Origin: JACVRW01 sp963765135
Lineage (GTDB): Bacteria > Actinomycetota > Thermoleophilia > Solirubrobacterales > Thermoleophilaceae
Direction: 5' to 3'
Assembly: GCA_963765135.1 (NCBI GenBank)
Contig: CAVXUX010000001.1
Coordinates: 186,001-250,000 of the forward strand
DNA length: 64,000 nucleotides
A model generated the notes under the pieces. The model was not told where the DNA came from and searched no databases. It saw nothing but the letters and a program-made list of their open reading frames with translations. Below, piece after piece: positions 1-7,962 of the stretch; within the stretch, counting starts at the first letter, position 1; each line of letters starts with the position of its first letter. A program made the translations under genes and the position numbers.

Positions 1-18
1 TGGAAAAGGGGATAGCTT

Positions 19-470
19 TTGCGCCGCCTCCCGGTCTCCCTCCTGACCGGTCTTCTCATAGCCGCCGTCGTCGCGTTGCCACCGCCGCGGCCAGCCCGCA
101 GGACGACGCCATCAGCCAACTCAACCAGATACGTCAGGCCAGTGGGCTGCCCGCGCTGCAGCGCGTCGGAGTCGCTGCACCGCTCGTCGACCCGATACGC
201 GCGGCGCATGATTGCGACGGACTACTTCGGCCACGCCTCGCGGATTGCGCGCGAGCAGCGCCGTTCGCGCGGATCGGCGAGACGCTCGAGCTGCATGCCG
301 GCTGGAAGGCCGACCCGGCACAGACGATCTCGGCATGGATGAACTCTCCGGCGCACCGCGCGGTGCTGATGTCGAGCGCCTTCCGCTGGGTCGGGATGGG
401 CGTCGCCCGCGGGAAGATCGGGTCGAGGCTCGTCACCGTCTGGGTCGCCCACGTGGGCGCCCGCCGCTAG
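19..470 (+). pseudogene. CAP/SCP-domain secreted protein, frameshifted
   Basis: Broken or mis-sequenced gene for a secreted CAP (YkwD/PR-1-like) domain protein. A TTG start at 19 leads into an Arg-rich start and a hydrophobic run (LLTGLLIAAVVAL), a signal peptide. The reading frame then changes: near 102-160 frame 3 encodes AISQLNQIRQASGLPALQ, the typical first CAP helix; near 165-245 frame 1 encodes ARRMIATDYFGHAS with the conserved YFGH; from about 264 frame 3 encodes WMNSPAHRAVLM and ends VWVAHVGARR, TAG at 468-470. At least three indels are needed to rebuild one protein. The TAG shares CTAG with the convergent MarR gene. The family is fairly sure from the three motifs in the right order; whether the gene is dead or the sequence is wrong cannot be decided here. 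Confidence 0.7.
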
Positions 471-898
471 GCCGCAAGCTTCCGGCAGAGCTCCGCGAGC
501 GAGCGCTTCTCGCCCTCGTCGAGCGCGCCGAAGGCCCGCGTGACGCGGTCCGAGTGCTCGGGGAACAGGCGCTCCACGAGGTCGCGCCCGCGGGCTGTGA
601 GGTCCACGACGACGATGCGCCGGTCGGCGGGGTCGCGATGGCGGCGAACGAACTGGCGCGCCTCGAGCGTGGCGGTGACCTCGGTGGCGTTGGCCTTCGA
701 CCACCCGAGCCGGCGGCGCAGCGTGCGCAGCTCGAGCGAGCCGCCCGCGGTTGTCAGGACGACGAGCACCGAGAAGCCGGCGGCCGAGACGCCCTCGCGG
801 TTGAGCTCGGCGGCGACCCGACGGCGCACAGCCGCCTCGGCGCGCAACAGCGCCTGCAGCGCACGGTGTGCGAGCGGATCGCCGAGCTCGAGCGGCAT
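467..898 (-). CDS. MarR family transcriptional regulator
   Basis: Encodes 143 residues from the ATG at 898 (MPLELGDPLAHRALQALL). The layout is MarR: an N-terminal dimer helix, a winged helix-turn-helix near residues 45-95 (LRTLRRRLGWSKANATEVTATLE, then RRHRDPADRRIVVVDLTARG as the wing), and a C-terminal helix pair. The DPADRR...V-LT-RG wing signature is the family hallmark. The same frame stays open far upstream, but those residues are Arg-rich shadow of the neighbouring MerR gene, so the inner ATG was chosen. It probably represses or activates nearby genes in response to a small phenolic or drug ligand, as family members do; the target is unknown. Its stop overlaps that of the CAP gene by CTAG. 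Confidence 0.85.
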   Translation of the reverse strand: MPLELGDPLAHRALQALLRAEAAVRRRVAAELNREGVSAAGFSVLVVLTTAGGSLELRTLRRRLGWSKANATEVTATLEARQFVRRHRDPADRRIVVVDLTARGRDLVERLFPEHSDRVTRAFGALDEGEKRSLAELCRKLAA

Positions 899-948
899 CC
901 CGGCGGCACTGTAGGGGCGGTGCGGACAGTCTTCGGCCGCGGGGCTCG

Positions 949-1863
949 CTAGCCGGCGCGGCGGACGCTCGCGACAGCCGGACGCCGCGGGGCGGCTTCC
1001 TCCGCGGCCTCGGACGCCGCGGTGGCCTGCTCGATGCGGCCGCTGTCGACGTAGCCCTTGAGCCGCTCCACGGCCTCGATCGGCGTGCCGCCCAGCGAGG
1101 GGATGCCGTGGTCGCCCGTGACCGGCATGGCCTCGCGGTACTCGAACACCGGCGCGGCCGAGCCGACCTGGCGCACCGTGTACACGAGCCGGCCGACCAC
1201 CTCGAGGGTGGCCTCGCCGCCGCAGAACACGAAGGCGGTCGGGTCGAGCGCCCGGATCGCGCGCACCACGCGCTCGGGCGGAAGGTCGAAGGCGAGCAGC
1301 AGCGTGCGGAAGCCGGCGCGGCGCAGGCCCAGCTCGAGCGCCTGCACGTGCAGCGACTCGAGGTCGAGCCGCGGGCTCGAGTCGAACAGCAGCACGCCCT
1401 GCGACCGGCTCGCCGGCGGCGCCACGCGCCGTGAGGCGTACAGCCAGCCGGTGCCCCAGCGGAAGGCGAGCTCGCGCTCGGCCTCGCGGTTCTCGCGGTC
1501 GCTGGCGAGCTCGAGCGCGGGCAGCAGGACCTCCTCGACGGTGCGCTCGATCGAGCGCACGGCGAGGCTCTCCTCCAGCACCCGGTCGGCCAGCCCCTCG
1601 TCGAAGTGGTCCCATGCGTCCAGCAGACGGCTGGGCGTGCTCGGCCCCTCGCCGCGCTGGCGCGCGAGCTCGATCGCGGACGAGATGTTGTGGGTCTCCA
1701 GCAGCGCCCGCCGCAGCGACTCCAGCTCGGCGAGGTCGTACTGGCGGTGGCCGCCCTGGGTGCGGCGCGGCTTGGGATAGCTGAAGCGGCGCTCCCAGCT
1801 GCGCAGCGTGTTCGGGCTCACCCCGAGCAGTTCTGCTGCCGCATTTGTCCTGATCCCGCTCAC
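949..1863 (-). CDS. MerR family regulator with B12-binding-like domain
   Basis: 304-residue regulator from a GTG at 1863. Residues 1-70 are a MerR winged helix (TNAAAELLGVSPNTLRSWERR, then PRRTQGGHRQYDLAELESL). Residues about 80-150 resemble the four-helix segment, and 160-290 the Rossmann fold, of CarH/LitR cobalamin-binding regulators (LLLFDSSPRL, GFRTLLLAFDLPPE, DPTAFVFCGG). The lower-axial DxHxxG motif that binds B12 in CarH is not seen; the equivalent stretch reads LDLESLHVQALELG. Family members without this motif act independently of B12, so light or cobalamin sensing should not be assumed. Two copies of GTTCTTGCAC and two palindromes lie just upstream (1929-2028) and are candidate operators for autoregulation. 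Confidence 0.82.
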   Translation of the reverse strand: MSGIRTNAAAELLGVSPNTLRSWERRFSYPKPRRTQGGHRQYDLAELESLRRALLETHNISSAIELARQRGEGPSTPSRLLDAWDHFDEGLADRVLEESLAVRSIERTVEEVLLPALELASDRENREAERELAFRWGTGWLYASRRVAPPASRSQGVLLFDSSPRLDLESLHVQALELGLRRAGFRTLLLAFDLPPERVVRAIRALDPTAFVFCGGEATLEVVGRLVYTVRQVGSAAPVFEYREAMPVTGDHGIPSLGGTPIEAVERLKGYVDSGRIEQATAASEAAEEAAPRRPAVASVRRAG

Positions 1864-1928
1864 GTCGCCTCCGTCCCGTGCTTAATCGCAGCACCGTGCG
1901 CCATACTTCGAGTTGCAGGACGGAATGC

Positions 1929-2028
1929 GTTCTTGCACAGGTTTTCGGCCGGAGCCCCAGCATCTTGAGTGGAGCTTTTGTCCCGTCTGGACGTTTGTTG
2001 CGCAACCGGTGCAGTGGTTCTTGCACCG
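1929..2028. promoter_or_regulatory. Repeats and palindromes upstream of MerR gene
   Basis: The stretch between the MerR start and the broken gene downstream holds GTTCTTGCAC twice (1929-1938 and 2017-2026), a 10-bp palindrome GTTGCGCAAC (1997-2006), and a 7-bp inverted repeat CGGTGCA-N8-TGCACCG (2007-2028) that includes the second repeat. MerR-type regulators often bind such sites near their own gene. Function is inferred from position only. Confidence 0.4.
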
Positions 2029-2031
2029 ACT

Positions 2032-2540
2032 TCAGCGACGACGGCCGAAGCCGGTGGGCTCCACCGTGACCAGCGCCGCGCGCGGCGGGCCGCAGGTCGT
2101 CGATCGCGGGCCGCCAGCGTGCCCAGCGCCTCGCCCTCGTCGGAGCGCAGCCGCATCGGCAGCTCGACCGGCTCGCGGGCGCGCTGCGCCGCCAGCGCCG
2201 TGTGGCGGGCGAGCTGGTCGTCGCCCAGCGGGCAGGTCGCGAGGTCGAGCAGATGGGCGCCCACGCAGGCCGTCCTGCGCGCCGAAGATGCTCCTCGCCG
2301 GCCTCGCTGACCGCGCTGACGTCCAGGTCGTAGGTGCAGATCAGGAAGCGCGGCCTCGCCCGGGAGTGCGTCGCGTCGGCAGCTCGAGCAGCACGCCCAT
2401 CTCGCAGCGGTCGCAGACACGTCGCGGCACGTGCGGTCGCGCGCGACTGCTCGCACGTGCCGCAGCGCGAGCAGAAGCGGATCGAGTCCGCGACTGGCCG
2501 GCGGGAGCGGGCGAGGTCGATGTCGAGTCAGGGCGGTCAC
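2032..2540 (-). pseudogene. Zinc-ribbon plus PAS-like protein, frameshifted
   Basis: Pieces of one protein can be read on the minus strand in changing frames: IRFCSRCGTC, then VCDRCEMGVLLELP (two Cys pairs, a zinc ribbon), then FLICTYDLDVSAVSEAGEEHL (a PAS-like start), then CVGAHLLDLATCPLGDDQLARHTALA and PVELPMRLRSDEGEALGTLA, ending ALVTVEPTGFGRRR with TGA at 2032-2034. At least three indels separate these pieces. A GTG at 2538-2540 is a possible start, but it needs a frame change before the first Cys pair. The order, a Cys-rich head followed by a PAS-like sensor, resembles small actinobacterial proteins I know only as hypothetical. Function unknown; perhaps a small-molecule or redox sensor. 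Confidence 0.5.
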
Positions 2541-2627
2541 TTCGGCGATCAGAACACGGAAATCCGCCGGCCGCGCCTGGGTCAAGCGGCCACTGCACGA
2601 CTTGCGCGCTCGATAGCCTCCATCGAC

Positions 2628-3937
2628 ATGGCGATTCAGCAGGAGCTTTGGGGCCCGGAGACGGGCAAGGCAATCGAGAACTTCCCCGTGTCCGGCGAGC
2701 GCGTGCCGCTCCCGGTGGTGCACTGGCTGGGCCGCATCAAGGCCGCCGCCGCGCGCGTGAACGCCGAGCTGGGCCTGCTGGACGCCGACGTGGCCGAGCG
2801 GATCGCCCGCGCGGGCGACGAGGTCGCCGCCGGCGACCACGACGACCAGTTCCCGATCGACGTCTTCCAGACCGGCTCCGGCACCTCGACGAACACGAAC
2901 GCCAACGAGGTGATCGCCAACCTCGCCGGCGACGGCGCCCACCCCAACGACCACGTGAACATGGGGCAGTCGTCCAACGACGTCTTCCCGTCCGCCGTCC
3001 ACCTGGCCGCCGTCGACGGCGTGCGCAGCCGAGCCTGCTGCCCGCGCTCGAGCGGCTGGCCGGCGCGCTGCAGCGCAAGGCCGACGAGTTCGCCGACGTC
3101 GTCAAGGCCGGCCGCACCCACATGATGGACGCCGTCCCGGTGACGCTCGGGCAGGAGTTCGGCGGCTACGCGGCGCAGATCACGCTCGGCCGCGACCGCG
3201 TGCGCGACGCGCTCGGCCGCGCCGCCGAGATCCCGCTCGGGGGCACGGCCACCGGAACGGGCCTCAACACCCACCCCGAGTTCGCCGAGCGCGTGCGCGA
3301 GAAGCTCGGCCTCGGCGAGGCGCCGCGCGACCGCTTCGAGGCGCAGGCCAACCGCGACGCGCTCGTCGAGCTGCACGGCGCGCTCAAGGTCGTGGCCGTG
3401 TCGCTGACGAAGATCGCCAACGACCTCGTGCTGATGGGCTCGGGCCCGCGCACCGGCCTCGTCGAGCTGCGGCTGCCCGAGCTGCAGAAGGGCTCGTCGA
3501 TCATGCCCGGGAAGGTCAACCCGGTGATCCCCGAGGTGGTGCTCCAGGTGGCCGCCCAGGTGATCGGCAACGACATGGCGGTGACCGTGGCCGGCACCCA
3601 GGGAGCGTTCGAGCTGAACGTGCGCGTCCCGGTGATCGCGCGCAACCTGTTCGAGTCGATCCGCATCCTGACCTCGGCGAGCCACCTGCTGTCCGAGAAG
3701 TGCGTCGAGGGCGTGGAGGCCAACGAGGAGACCCTGCGCCGCAACGCCGAGTCGACGCCGGCGATCGCCACCGCGCTCAACCCCCACATCGGCTACGACC
3801 GCGGCACCGAGATCGTCAACGAGGCGGTCGCCTCGCGGCGGACGATCCGCGAGGTGGCGCTGGAGAAGGGCGTCGACGAGGAGACGCTCGACAAGGCGCT
3901 CGACCTGCGCGCGATGACGCGCGGCACGAAGACCTAA
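2628..3937 (+). CDS. fumC: Fumarate hydratase class II (one frameshift)
   Basis: Converts fumarate to L-malate in the TCA cycle; homotetramer in the cytoplasm. From the ATG at 2628 the frame gives LWGPETGKAIENFPVSG, GSGTSTNTNANEVIAN and GQSSNDVFPSAVHLAA, then breaks near 3020-3040; the rest continues one frame back (LLPALERLAGALQRKADEF, GRTHMMDAVPVTLGQEF, the fumarase/aspartase signature GSSIMPGKVNPV near residue 290, and the C-terminal GYDRGTEIVNEA). A single missing base explains the break. About 436 residues, slightly shorter than the usual 460-470. The aspartase/ASL superfamily shares the signature, but the GTSTNTNxNE and SSNDVFP segments fit FumC best. An essential gene with one indel points to a sequence error rather than a true pseudogene. 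Confidence 0.92.
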
Positions 3938-3941
3938 CCAC

Positions 3942-3960
3942 CCGGGGCTCGCGCCCCCGG
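3942..3960 (+). terminator. Hairpin after fumC
   Basis: A perfect 6-bp stem CCGGGG/CCCCGG with a 7-base loop starts four bases after the fumC stop. There is no clear T-run, so factor-independent termination is only possible, not shown. Confidence 0.4.
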
Positions 3961-3992
3961 ACCCCCGTGGAGCGTCGGCCAGTTTGGTTTGG

Positions 3993-4983
3993 TTACCGAC
4001 AGTCGTCGATGCGTCGCGGTCGCGTAGGCCGCTGGATCCGCGCAGCTTGCGCTTGACGGTCACCGGCTGTCCCGCCTTCGCGGCCGTGCCGGCCAGCAGG
4101 TACGGCATCGGGTCGATCGGCACGTTGTTGAGGCGCACCTCGAAGTGCAGGTGGGGACCCGGTGGAGTGGCCGGTCGAGCCGACGTAGCCGAGCCGCGTG
4201 CCGCCCTCGACGTGCTCGCCCGCCCATGAGGTGATGCGCGACATGTGCGCGTACCAGGTCGTGTAGCCGAGCCGGTGCTGGACCACGACGAGGTTGCCGT
4301 AGCCGCCCGAGTTGTAGCCGGCGAAGACCGTGGTGCCGACGCCGGCGGCCTCGATGAGCGTCCCGTAGGCCACCGGGAAGTCGATCCCCGAGTGCTTGCG
4401 CCCGTTCTCGCGCGGCGCGCCGAAGCGATCGCCGATCGCCCCAGGCACGGGTCGGTAGAAGCTGACCGGGCCGGACACGGTGCGGGTGGGCCCGCCGGAG
4501 CGGCGACGCAGCGCTGACAGCGTCGCCGACCCGGCGAGCCCGTCGACCGTCAGACCGGCGGCTCGCTGGAAGGAGGTGAGGGCGTTGCGGGTGCCGTCGC
4601 CGAACCCGCCGTCGATGCCGCCCGGCTGGTAGCCGCGGCGCTGCAGCAGGAACTGGAGGGCGGCCACGTCCCAGCCGCGCTGGCCGCGGTGCATGACGCG
4701 CGAGCCGAGGCGTGGGCGACCGCGGCGGCCGAGCGCGTGGCGAGTCTGCGGCCCCGGCGACGCCGTCGACCGAGAGGCGGTGCTGCTGCTGGAACGAGCG
4801 CACCCCGTTCTCGGTGAAGGGGCCCTTCACCCCGTCGACCGAGACGGGGTAGAGACCGAGTGCCTTGAGAGCTACCTGAAGCGCGGCCACGTTGGCGCTG
4901 CTCGCATCTGCCTGCTGAGCGAGACCCAACGAAAGCGTCCCTGCGAGTATGACCACGCCGGCGAGGTGCCGGACGTAACGCAT
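3993..4983 (-). CDS. M23 metallopeptidase with two peptidoglycan-binding repeats (frameshifted)
   Basis: Secreted cell-wall hydrolase. ATG at 4983, preceded by AAAGG four bases away, starts a signal peptide (LAGVVILAGTLSLGLAQQADA). Then come two PG_binding_1 repeats (NVAALQVALKALGLYPVSVDG and DVAALQFLLQRRGYQPGGIDG), and a LytM/M23 domain with zinc ligands in HSGIDFP and PHLHFEV and the middle motif YTTWYAHMS. The frame breaks between the repeats (near 4745) and again just before HLHFEV (near 4160). After HLHFEVRLNNVPIDPMPYLL the reading continues in the frame that runs antisense through fumC, so the true 3' end is uncertain, between about 3990 and 4060. It likely cleaves cross-link peptides; the repeats hold it on the wall. 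Confidence 0.82.
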
Positions 4984-5056
4984 ACCTTTTGTCTCGGGGC
5001 CTCGCCGGAGGTCGGCAAGGCTCGCAACCGATCCTGCAGGAGGCTAGGGTCCGGCG

Positions 5057-5830
5057 ATGTCCAAGGCCCACTTCGTCATCGAGGGCGACGTCGGCGAGAT
5101 CGTCCTCGCCGACCCGCCGCTGAACCTGTTCGGCCGCGAACTCGCGAGTGACGTCGCGGACGCCGCGACCGCGGCGCGCGACAGCTCGGCACGCGCGGTG
5201 CTGATCCGCGCCGAGGGCGACAACTTCTCGGCCGGCGCGAACGTCGAGATGTTCCTCGGGCGCGACGAGGCCGCCGCGCACGAGTTGATCGACGAGTTCA
5301 TGCCGGCGATCAGGCTGTTCGCCGAGATCGAGGTGCCCACCGTCGCCGCCGTGCAGGGCCTGTGCCTCGCGGCGGGCCTGGAGGTGGCGCTCACCTGCGA
5401 CCTGATCTGGGCCGCCGAGGGAGCCCAGCTCGGCCTCGTGGAGGCCGTCATCGGAGCGACCCCGTTCGGCGGCGGGACGCAGCGCCTCGTCGCCCGAGCG
5501 GGTGCGGGCCGGGCCGCGGAGGCGGTGCTCACGGGCCGCCCCTACCCGGCCGAGACGATGCGCGACTGGGGCGTCGTCAACCGGGTGGTCGCGGCCGATG
5601 AGCTGCTGGACAAGGCGCGCTCGTTCGCGGGGCGGCTGGCCGCCGGCCCGACTCTCGCCCACGCGGCCACGAAGCGCATGATCCGGCTCGCCGTGGACGA
5701 GGGTGTCGAGGCGGCCGACACGGCGCTTCCCGAGGCCGGCGCGCGCGTGATGGCCAGCGCGGACCTCCAGAACGGCGCCCGGACGCTGCTCGAGCAGGGC
5801 CCAGGCAAGGCGACCTTCGAAGGCCGCTGA
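5057..5830 (+). CDS. Enoyl-CoA hydratase/isomerase family protein
   Basis: 257 residues, normal for the crotonase family. Oxyanion-hole and catalytic segments are intact: NFSAGANVEMF (first CoA/oxyanion loop), AAGLEVALTCDLIWAAEGAQ with the first catalytic Glu, and LGLVEAVIGATPFGGGTQRL with the second Glu. Both Glu residues expected of a true hydratase are present, so trans-2-enoyl-CoA hydration in fatty-acid or related beta-oxidation is likely, though the substrate cannot be told from sequence. It is divergent from the M23 peptidase gene (73 bases between starts). Its TGA abuts the stop of the next, convergent gene (TGATCA). Confidence 0.9.
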   Translation: MSKAHFVIEGDVGEIVLADPPLNLFGRELASDVADAATAARDSSARAVLIRAEGDNFSAGANVEMFLGRDEAAAHELIDEFMPAIRLFAEIEVPTVAAVQGLCLAAGLEVALTCDLIWAAEGAQLGLVEAVIGATPFGGGTQRLVARAGAGRAAEAVLTGRPYPAETMRDWGVVNRVVAADELLDKARSFAGRLAAGPTLAHAATKRMIRLAVDEGVEAADTALPEAGARVMASADLQNGARTLLEQGPGKATFEGR

Positions 5831-6196
5831 TCAGCGACTGACGGCCTGTAGCGCGCCCGCGAGGCCGTCGGCGCGCACCGCCGACACGCCGGTCGCGGCC
5901 GCCGCCTCGGTGGCGAGCGGCCCGACCACGATCACCCGGTAGCCCTGAGCCGCGAAGTAGCGCACGTCGGTGCCGGCCTCGGTGGAGCTGCGCGCCAGGC
6001 GAACCTCGGCGTCGGCCGCGCGCAGGCGGCTGTCCACGAGCTCGCGGCCGTCGCGGCCGGCGCCCGCGTCGATCACCAGCGCGGTGTGCGGCGCGGACCC
6101 GTCCGATCCGCCGGCGAGCACGCCTCCGAGGGCTACGGCTGCGCCCGCGAGGAAGGCTGTGATTGTTGATCCGATTCCCGTCATACGTATTAGCAT
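5831..6196 (-). CDS. Small membrane-anchored protein of unknown function
   Basis: About 121 residues from ATG at 6196 (an ATG at 6184 is equally possible). One hydrophobic segment (ITAFLAGAAVALGGVLAGG) is followed by a soluble part of alternating beta and alpha character (TALVIDAGAG, RYFAAQGYRVIVVGPLATEA). I do not recognise a family; the soluble part resembles small Rossmann-like or LytR_C-like domains only loosely. Both possible start codons lie inside or next to the 9-bp inverted repeat at 6181-6207, so this gene is likely controlled by whatever binds there, perhaps the divergent LacI protein. Ends against the enoyl-CoA hydratase. Confidence 0.6.
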   Translation of the reverse strand: MLIRMTGIGSTITAFLAGAAVALGGVLAGGSDGSAPHTALVIDAGAGRDGRELVDSRLRAADAEVRLARSSTEAGTDVRYFAAQGYRVIVVGPLATEAAAATGVSAVRADGLAGALQAVSR

Positions 6197-6207
6197 AGTA
6201 CGTATGA
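6181..6207. promoter_or_regulatory. 9-bp perfect inverted repeat, putative operator
   Basis: TCATACGTA (6181-6189) and TACGTATGA (6199-6207) are exact reverse complements with a 9-base AT-rich spacer, in a region that is otherwise about 70% GC. The site covers the start codon of the minus-strand gene and lies 95 bases before the LacI gene. Confidence 0.55.
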
Positions 6208-6301
6208 CCTCCAGAGCTGTCAACCCCGACGGTCGCCGACCGAGCGAGGCGGGCGCGGGCGTGGTTGCATTCCGCCCATCGCGCGCTCTCCCACCCACCA
6301 C

Positions 6302-7276
6302 GTGACGAGCGTCGACGTCGCTCGGCGTGCCGGCGTGTCGCAGTCCACGGTCTCGCTCGTCTTCTCCGGCAAGGGCCGCGGGCGCGTCTCGGAGGAGACC
6401 CAGGAGCGCGTGCGTCGCTGCGCACGCGAGCTCGGCTACCGGCCCAACGTCGCGGCGCAGGCCCTGCGCCTGGGCCGCTCGCGGGCCGTCGCGCTGCTCG
6501 TGCCCGACGTGACCAACCCGTTCTTCAGCCGCGTGCTGCGCGGCGCGCAGCGGGCGGCGCAGGAGGCGGGCTACACGGTCGCCCTGGTCGACACCGCCAA
6601 CGACCGCCGATGGGAGGAGCAGTCCTTCGAGGCCCTGCGCGCCGGCCCGGTGGACGGCTACCTGCTCTTCGAGGTGAGCGCCCCCGAGGCGCTCGGCTCC
6701 GATCAGGCGGTGGTGCTGATGGAGGCCGAGGCGCCGGGGCGGCCCTCGGTGCGCTTCGACGCCGAAGGCGGCGCCGCCGCCGCGTTCGAGCACCTGATCC
6801 AGCTGGGCCACCGCCGCATCGGCCACCTCGCCGCGGCGTTCGACGCGCCCACCTTCCACCTGCGCGAGGCAGCCCGGATCCGGGTGCTGTCGGAGGCAGG
6901 GCTCGACCCCGACACTCAGCCGCGCGCCCTCACCCCGATCACGATCGACGACGCACGCGACGTCGCGGGCGCGATCCTCGACGAGGGCCCGACGGCGGTG
7001 TTCTGCGACGACGACATCATCGCCGCCGGGCTCTACCTCGCCACGCGCGAGCGCGGGCTGCGCGTGCCGCGCGACCTGTCGGTGATCGGCTTCGACGACA
7101 TGGACTTCGCCCGCGTGCTCGAGCCCGCCCTCACGACGGTCGCGCTTGACGCCGAGCTACTGGGCGCGAGCGGGTTCGAGCTGCTCGAGGGACGGATGGC
7201 CGGCCGGCGAACGCGCCGCCGGCTGGTGCTGCCGGCCGAGCTGCTCGTGCGCGGATCGACGGCGCCGCCGCGCTAG
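6302..7276 (+). CDS. LacI family transcriptional regulator
   Basis: 324 residues from GTG at 6302. Residues 1-50 are the LacI helix-turn-helix and hinge (TSVDVARRAGVSQSTVSLVF, RVRRCARELGYRPNVAAQAL). Residues 60-320 are a periplasmic-binding-protein-like sensor fold (VALLVPDVTNPFFSRVLRGA, DGYLLFE, GHRRIGHLAA, AVFCDDDIIAAGLYLA, VPRDLSVIGFDDMDFA). Full length for the family. It would bind DNA as a dimer and release it on binding a sugar or related ligand, which cannot be named. The palindrome at 6181-6207 is its most likely operator. The stop TAG shares CTAG with the convergent DUF3303 gene. Confidence 0.92.
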   Translation: MTSVDVARRAGVSQSTVSLVFSGKGRGRVSEETQERVRRCARELGYRPNVAAQALRLGRSRAVALLVPDVTNPFFSRVLRGAQRAAQEAGYTVALVDTANDRRWEEQSFEALRAGPVDGYLLFEVSAPEALGSDQAVVLMEAEAPGRPSVRFDAEGGAAAAFEHLIQLGHRRIGHLAAAFDAPTFHLREAARIRVLSEAGLDPDTQPRALTPITIDDARDVAGAILDEGPTAVFCDDDIIAAGLYLATRERGLRVPRDLSVIGFDDMDFARVLEPALTTVALDAELLGASGFELLEGRMAGRRTRRRLVLPAELLVRGSTAPPR

Positions 7277-7539
7277 GGCGAGACGCGAGCCGCCGCCGCG
7301 GCCGAATCGATCACCGGGACGACCTCGAACTCGGCGAGGTCGCTCCAGCTGGCGATCCATTCGTCGAACAGGCTGGGCTCGTCGGTCTCCATCAGCTGGA
7401 AGCAGCGGTCGAGGGTGCGTTCGTCGATCCAGCTGTCGACGTACTCGAGGCCGGGCGGCAGCATCCGCCCCCGCTCGGCGGCGCGCTCGTAGACGGGCGG
7501 CGCGCCGCGCGTGAAGGTCTCGATCACCATGTACCGCAC
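7273..7539 (-). CDS. DUF3303-like small protein
   Basis: 88 residues: MRYMVIETFTRGAPPVYERA and later CFQLMETDEPSLFDEW, FEVVPV. This alternation of a beta-strand start, a Tyr/Arg-rich helix and the QLMET.DEP.LF.EW stretch matches small dimeric ferredoxin-fold proteins annotated DUF3303, which look like the substrate-free half of a stress-responsive barrel domain. No function is known. It begins directly after the stop of the gene at 7540 and is probably cotranscribed with it. Confidence 0.75.
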   Translation of the reverse strand: MRYMVIETFTRGAPPVYERAAERGRMLPPGLEYVDSWIDERTLDRCFQLMETDEPSLFDEWIASWSDLAEFEVVPVIDSAAAAARVSP

Positions 7540-7962
7540 TCAGGCGACCTTCGTGAAGGTGATGTCGAAATCGTGCTCCCAGCTCGACCCGTCGTGGGAG
7601 ATCTCCCAAGCGCCCTCGAGCCTCTTCCCGTCGTCGCTGAGGGTCCCGGTGAAGCGCTGCGAGAAGTCGTCGCCGTCGCGCCAAAGCTCCCAGACCCCGT
7701 CGTCGAAGCTCATCCCGTAGAGCCGCGCCACGCCGCGTGAGTCGAAGTAGTGCTGCACGTAGCCGTCGTCAGCCGCCCCGATCACCGCGAGGCCGTCCGG
7801 GGCATCGGGATGGTCGACCTCCCAGCGCTGGATCAGGAACCGCTCACCGGGCATCCACGCGAACTCGACGCGCCCGCGAATGCCCGGTGCCGGGGCGGGC
7901 TCGAACGCCGCCTCGAGCTCCCACTCGCCGACCAAGGCCTGCAGATTCGATGGGTCGTCCAT
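7540..7962 (-). CDS. DUF1579-like (calycin-type) protein
   Basis: 140 residues from ATG at 7962. The pattern LVGEWELEAAF, GRVEFAWMPGERFLIQRWEV, DGYVQHYFDSRGVARLYGMS, WTLWR-like WELWRDGDDFSQRFTG and GAWEISHDGSSWEHDFDITFTK is that of small beta-barrel proteins grouped with DUF1579 and related lipocalin-like families. Ligand and role are unknown. It directly precedes the DUF3303 gene, so the two form a two-gene unit. The start overlaps the reading frame of the upstream FAD oxidase tail. Confidence 0.75.
   Translation of the reverse strand: MDDPSNLQALVGEWELEAAFEPAPAPGIRGRVEFAWMPGERFLIQRWEVDHPDAPDGLAVIGAADDGYVQHYFDSRGVARLYGMSFDDGVWELWRDGDDFSQRFTGTLSDDGKRLEGAWEISHDGSSWEHDFDITFTKVA

Noticed and set aside
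1860..3002. 380-codon minus-strand frame over the fumC start
   Set aside because: Contains one true fragment of the broken zinc-ribbon/PAS-like gene, but the rest is antisense of fumC and intergenic DNA.
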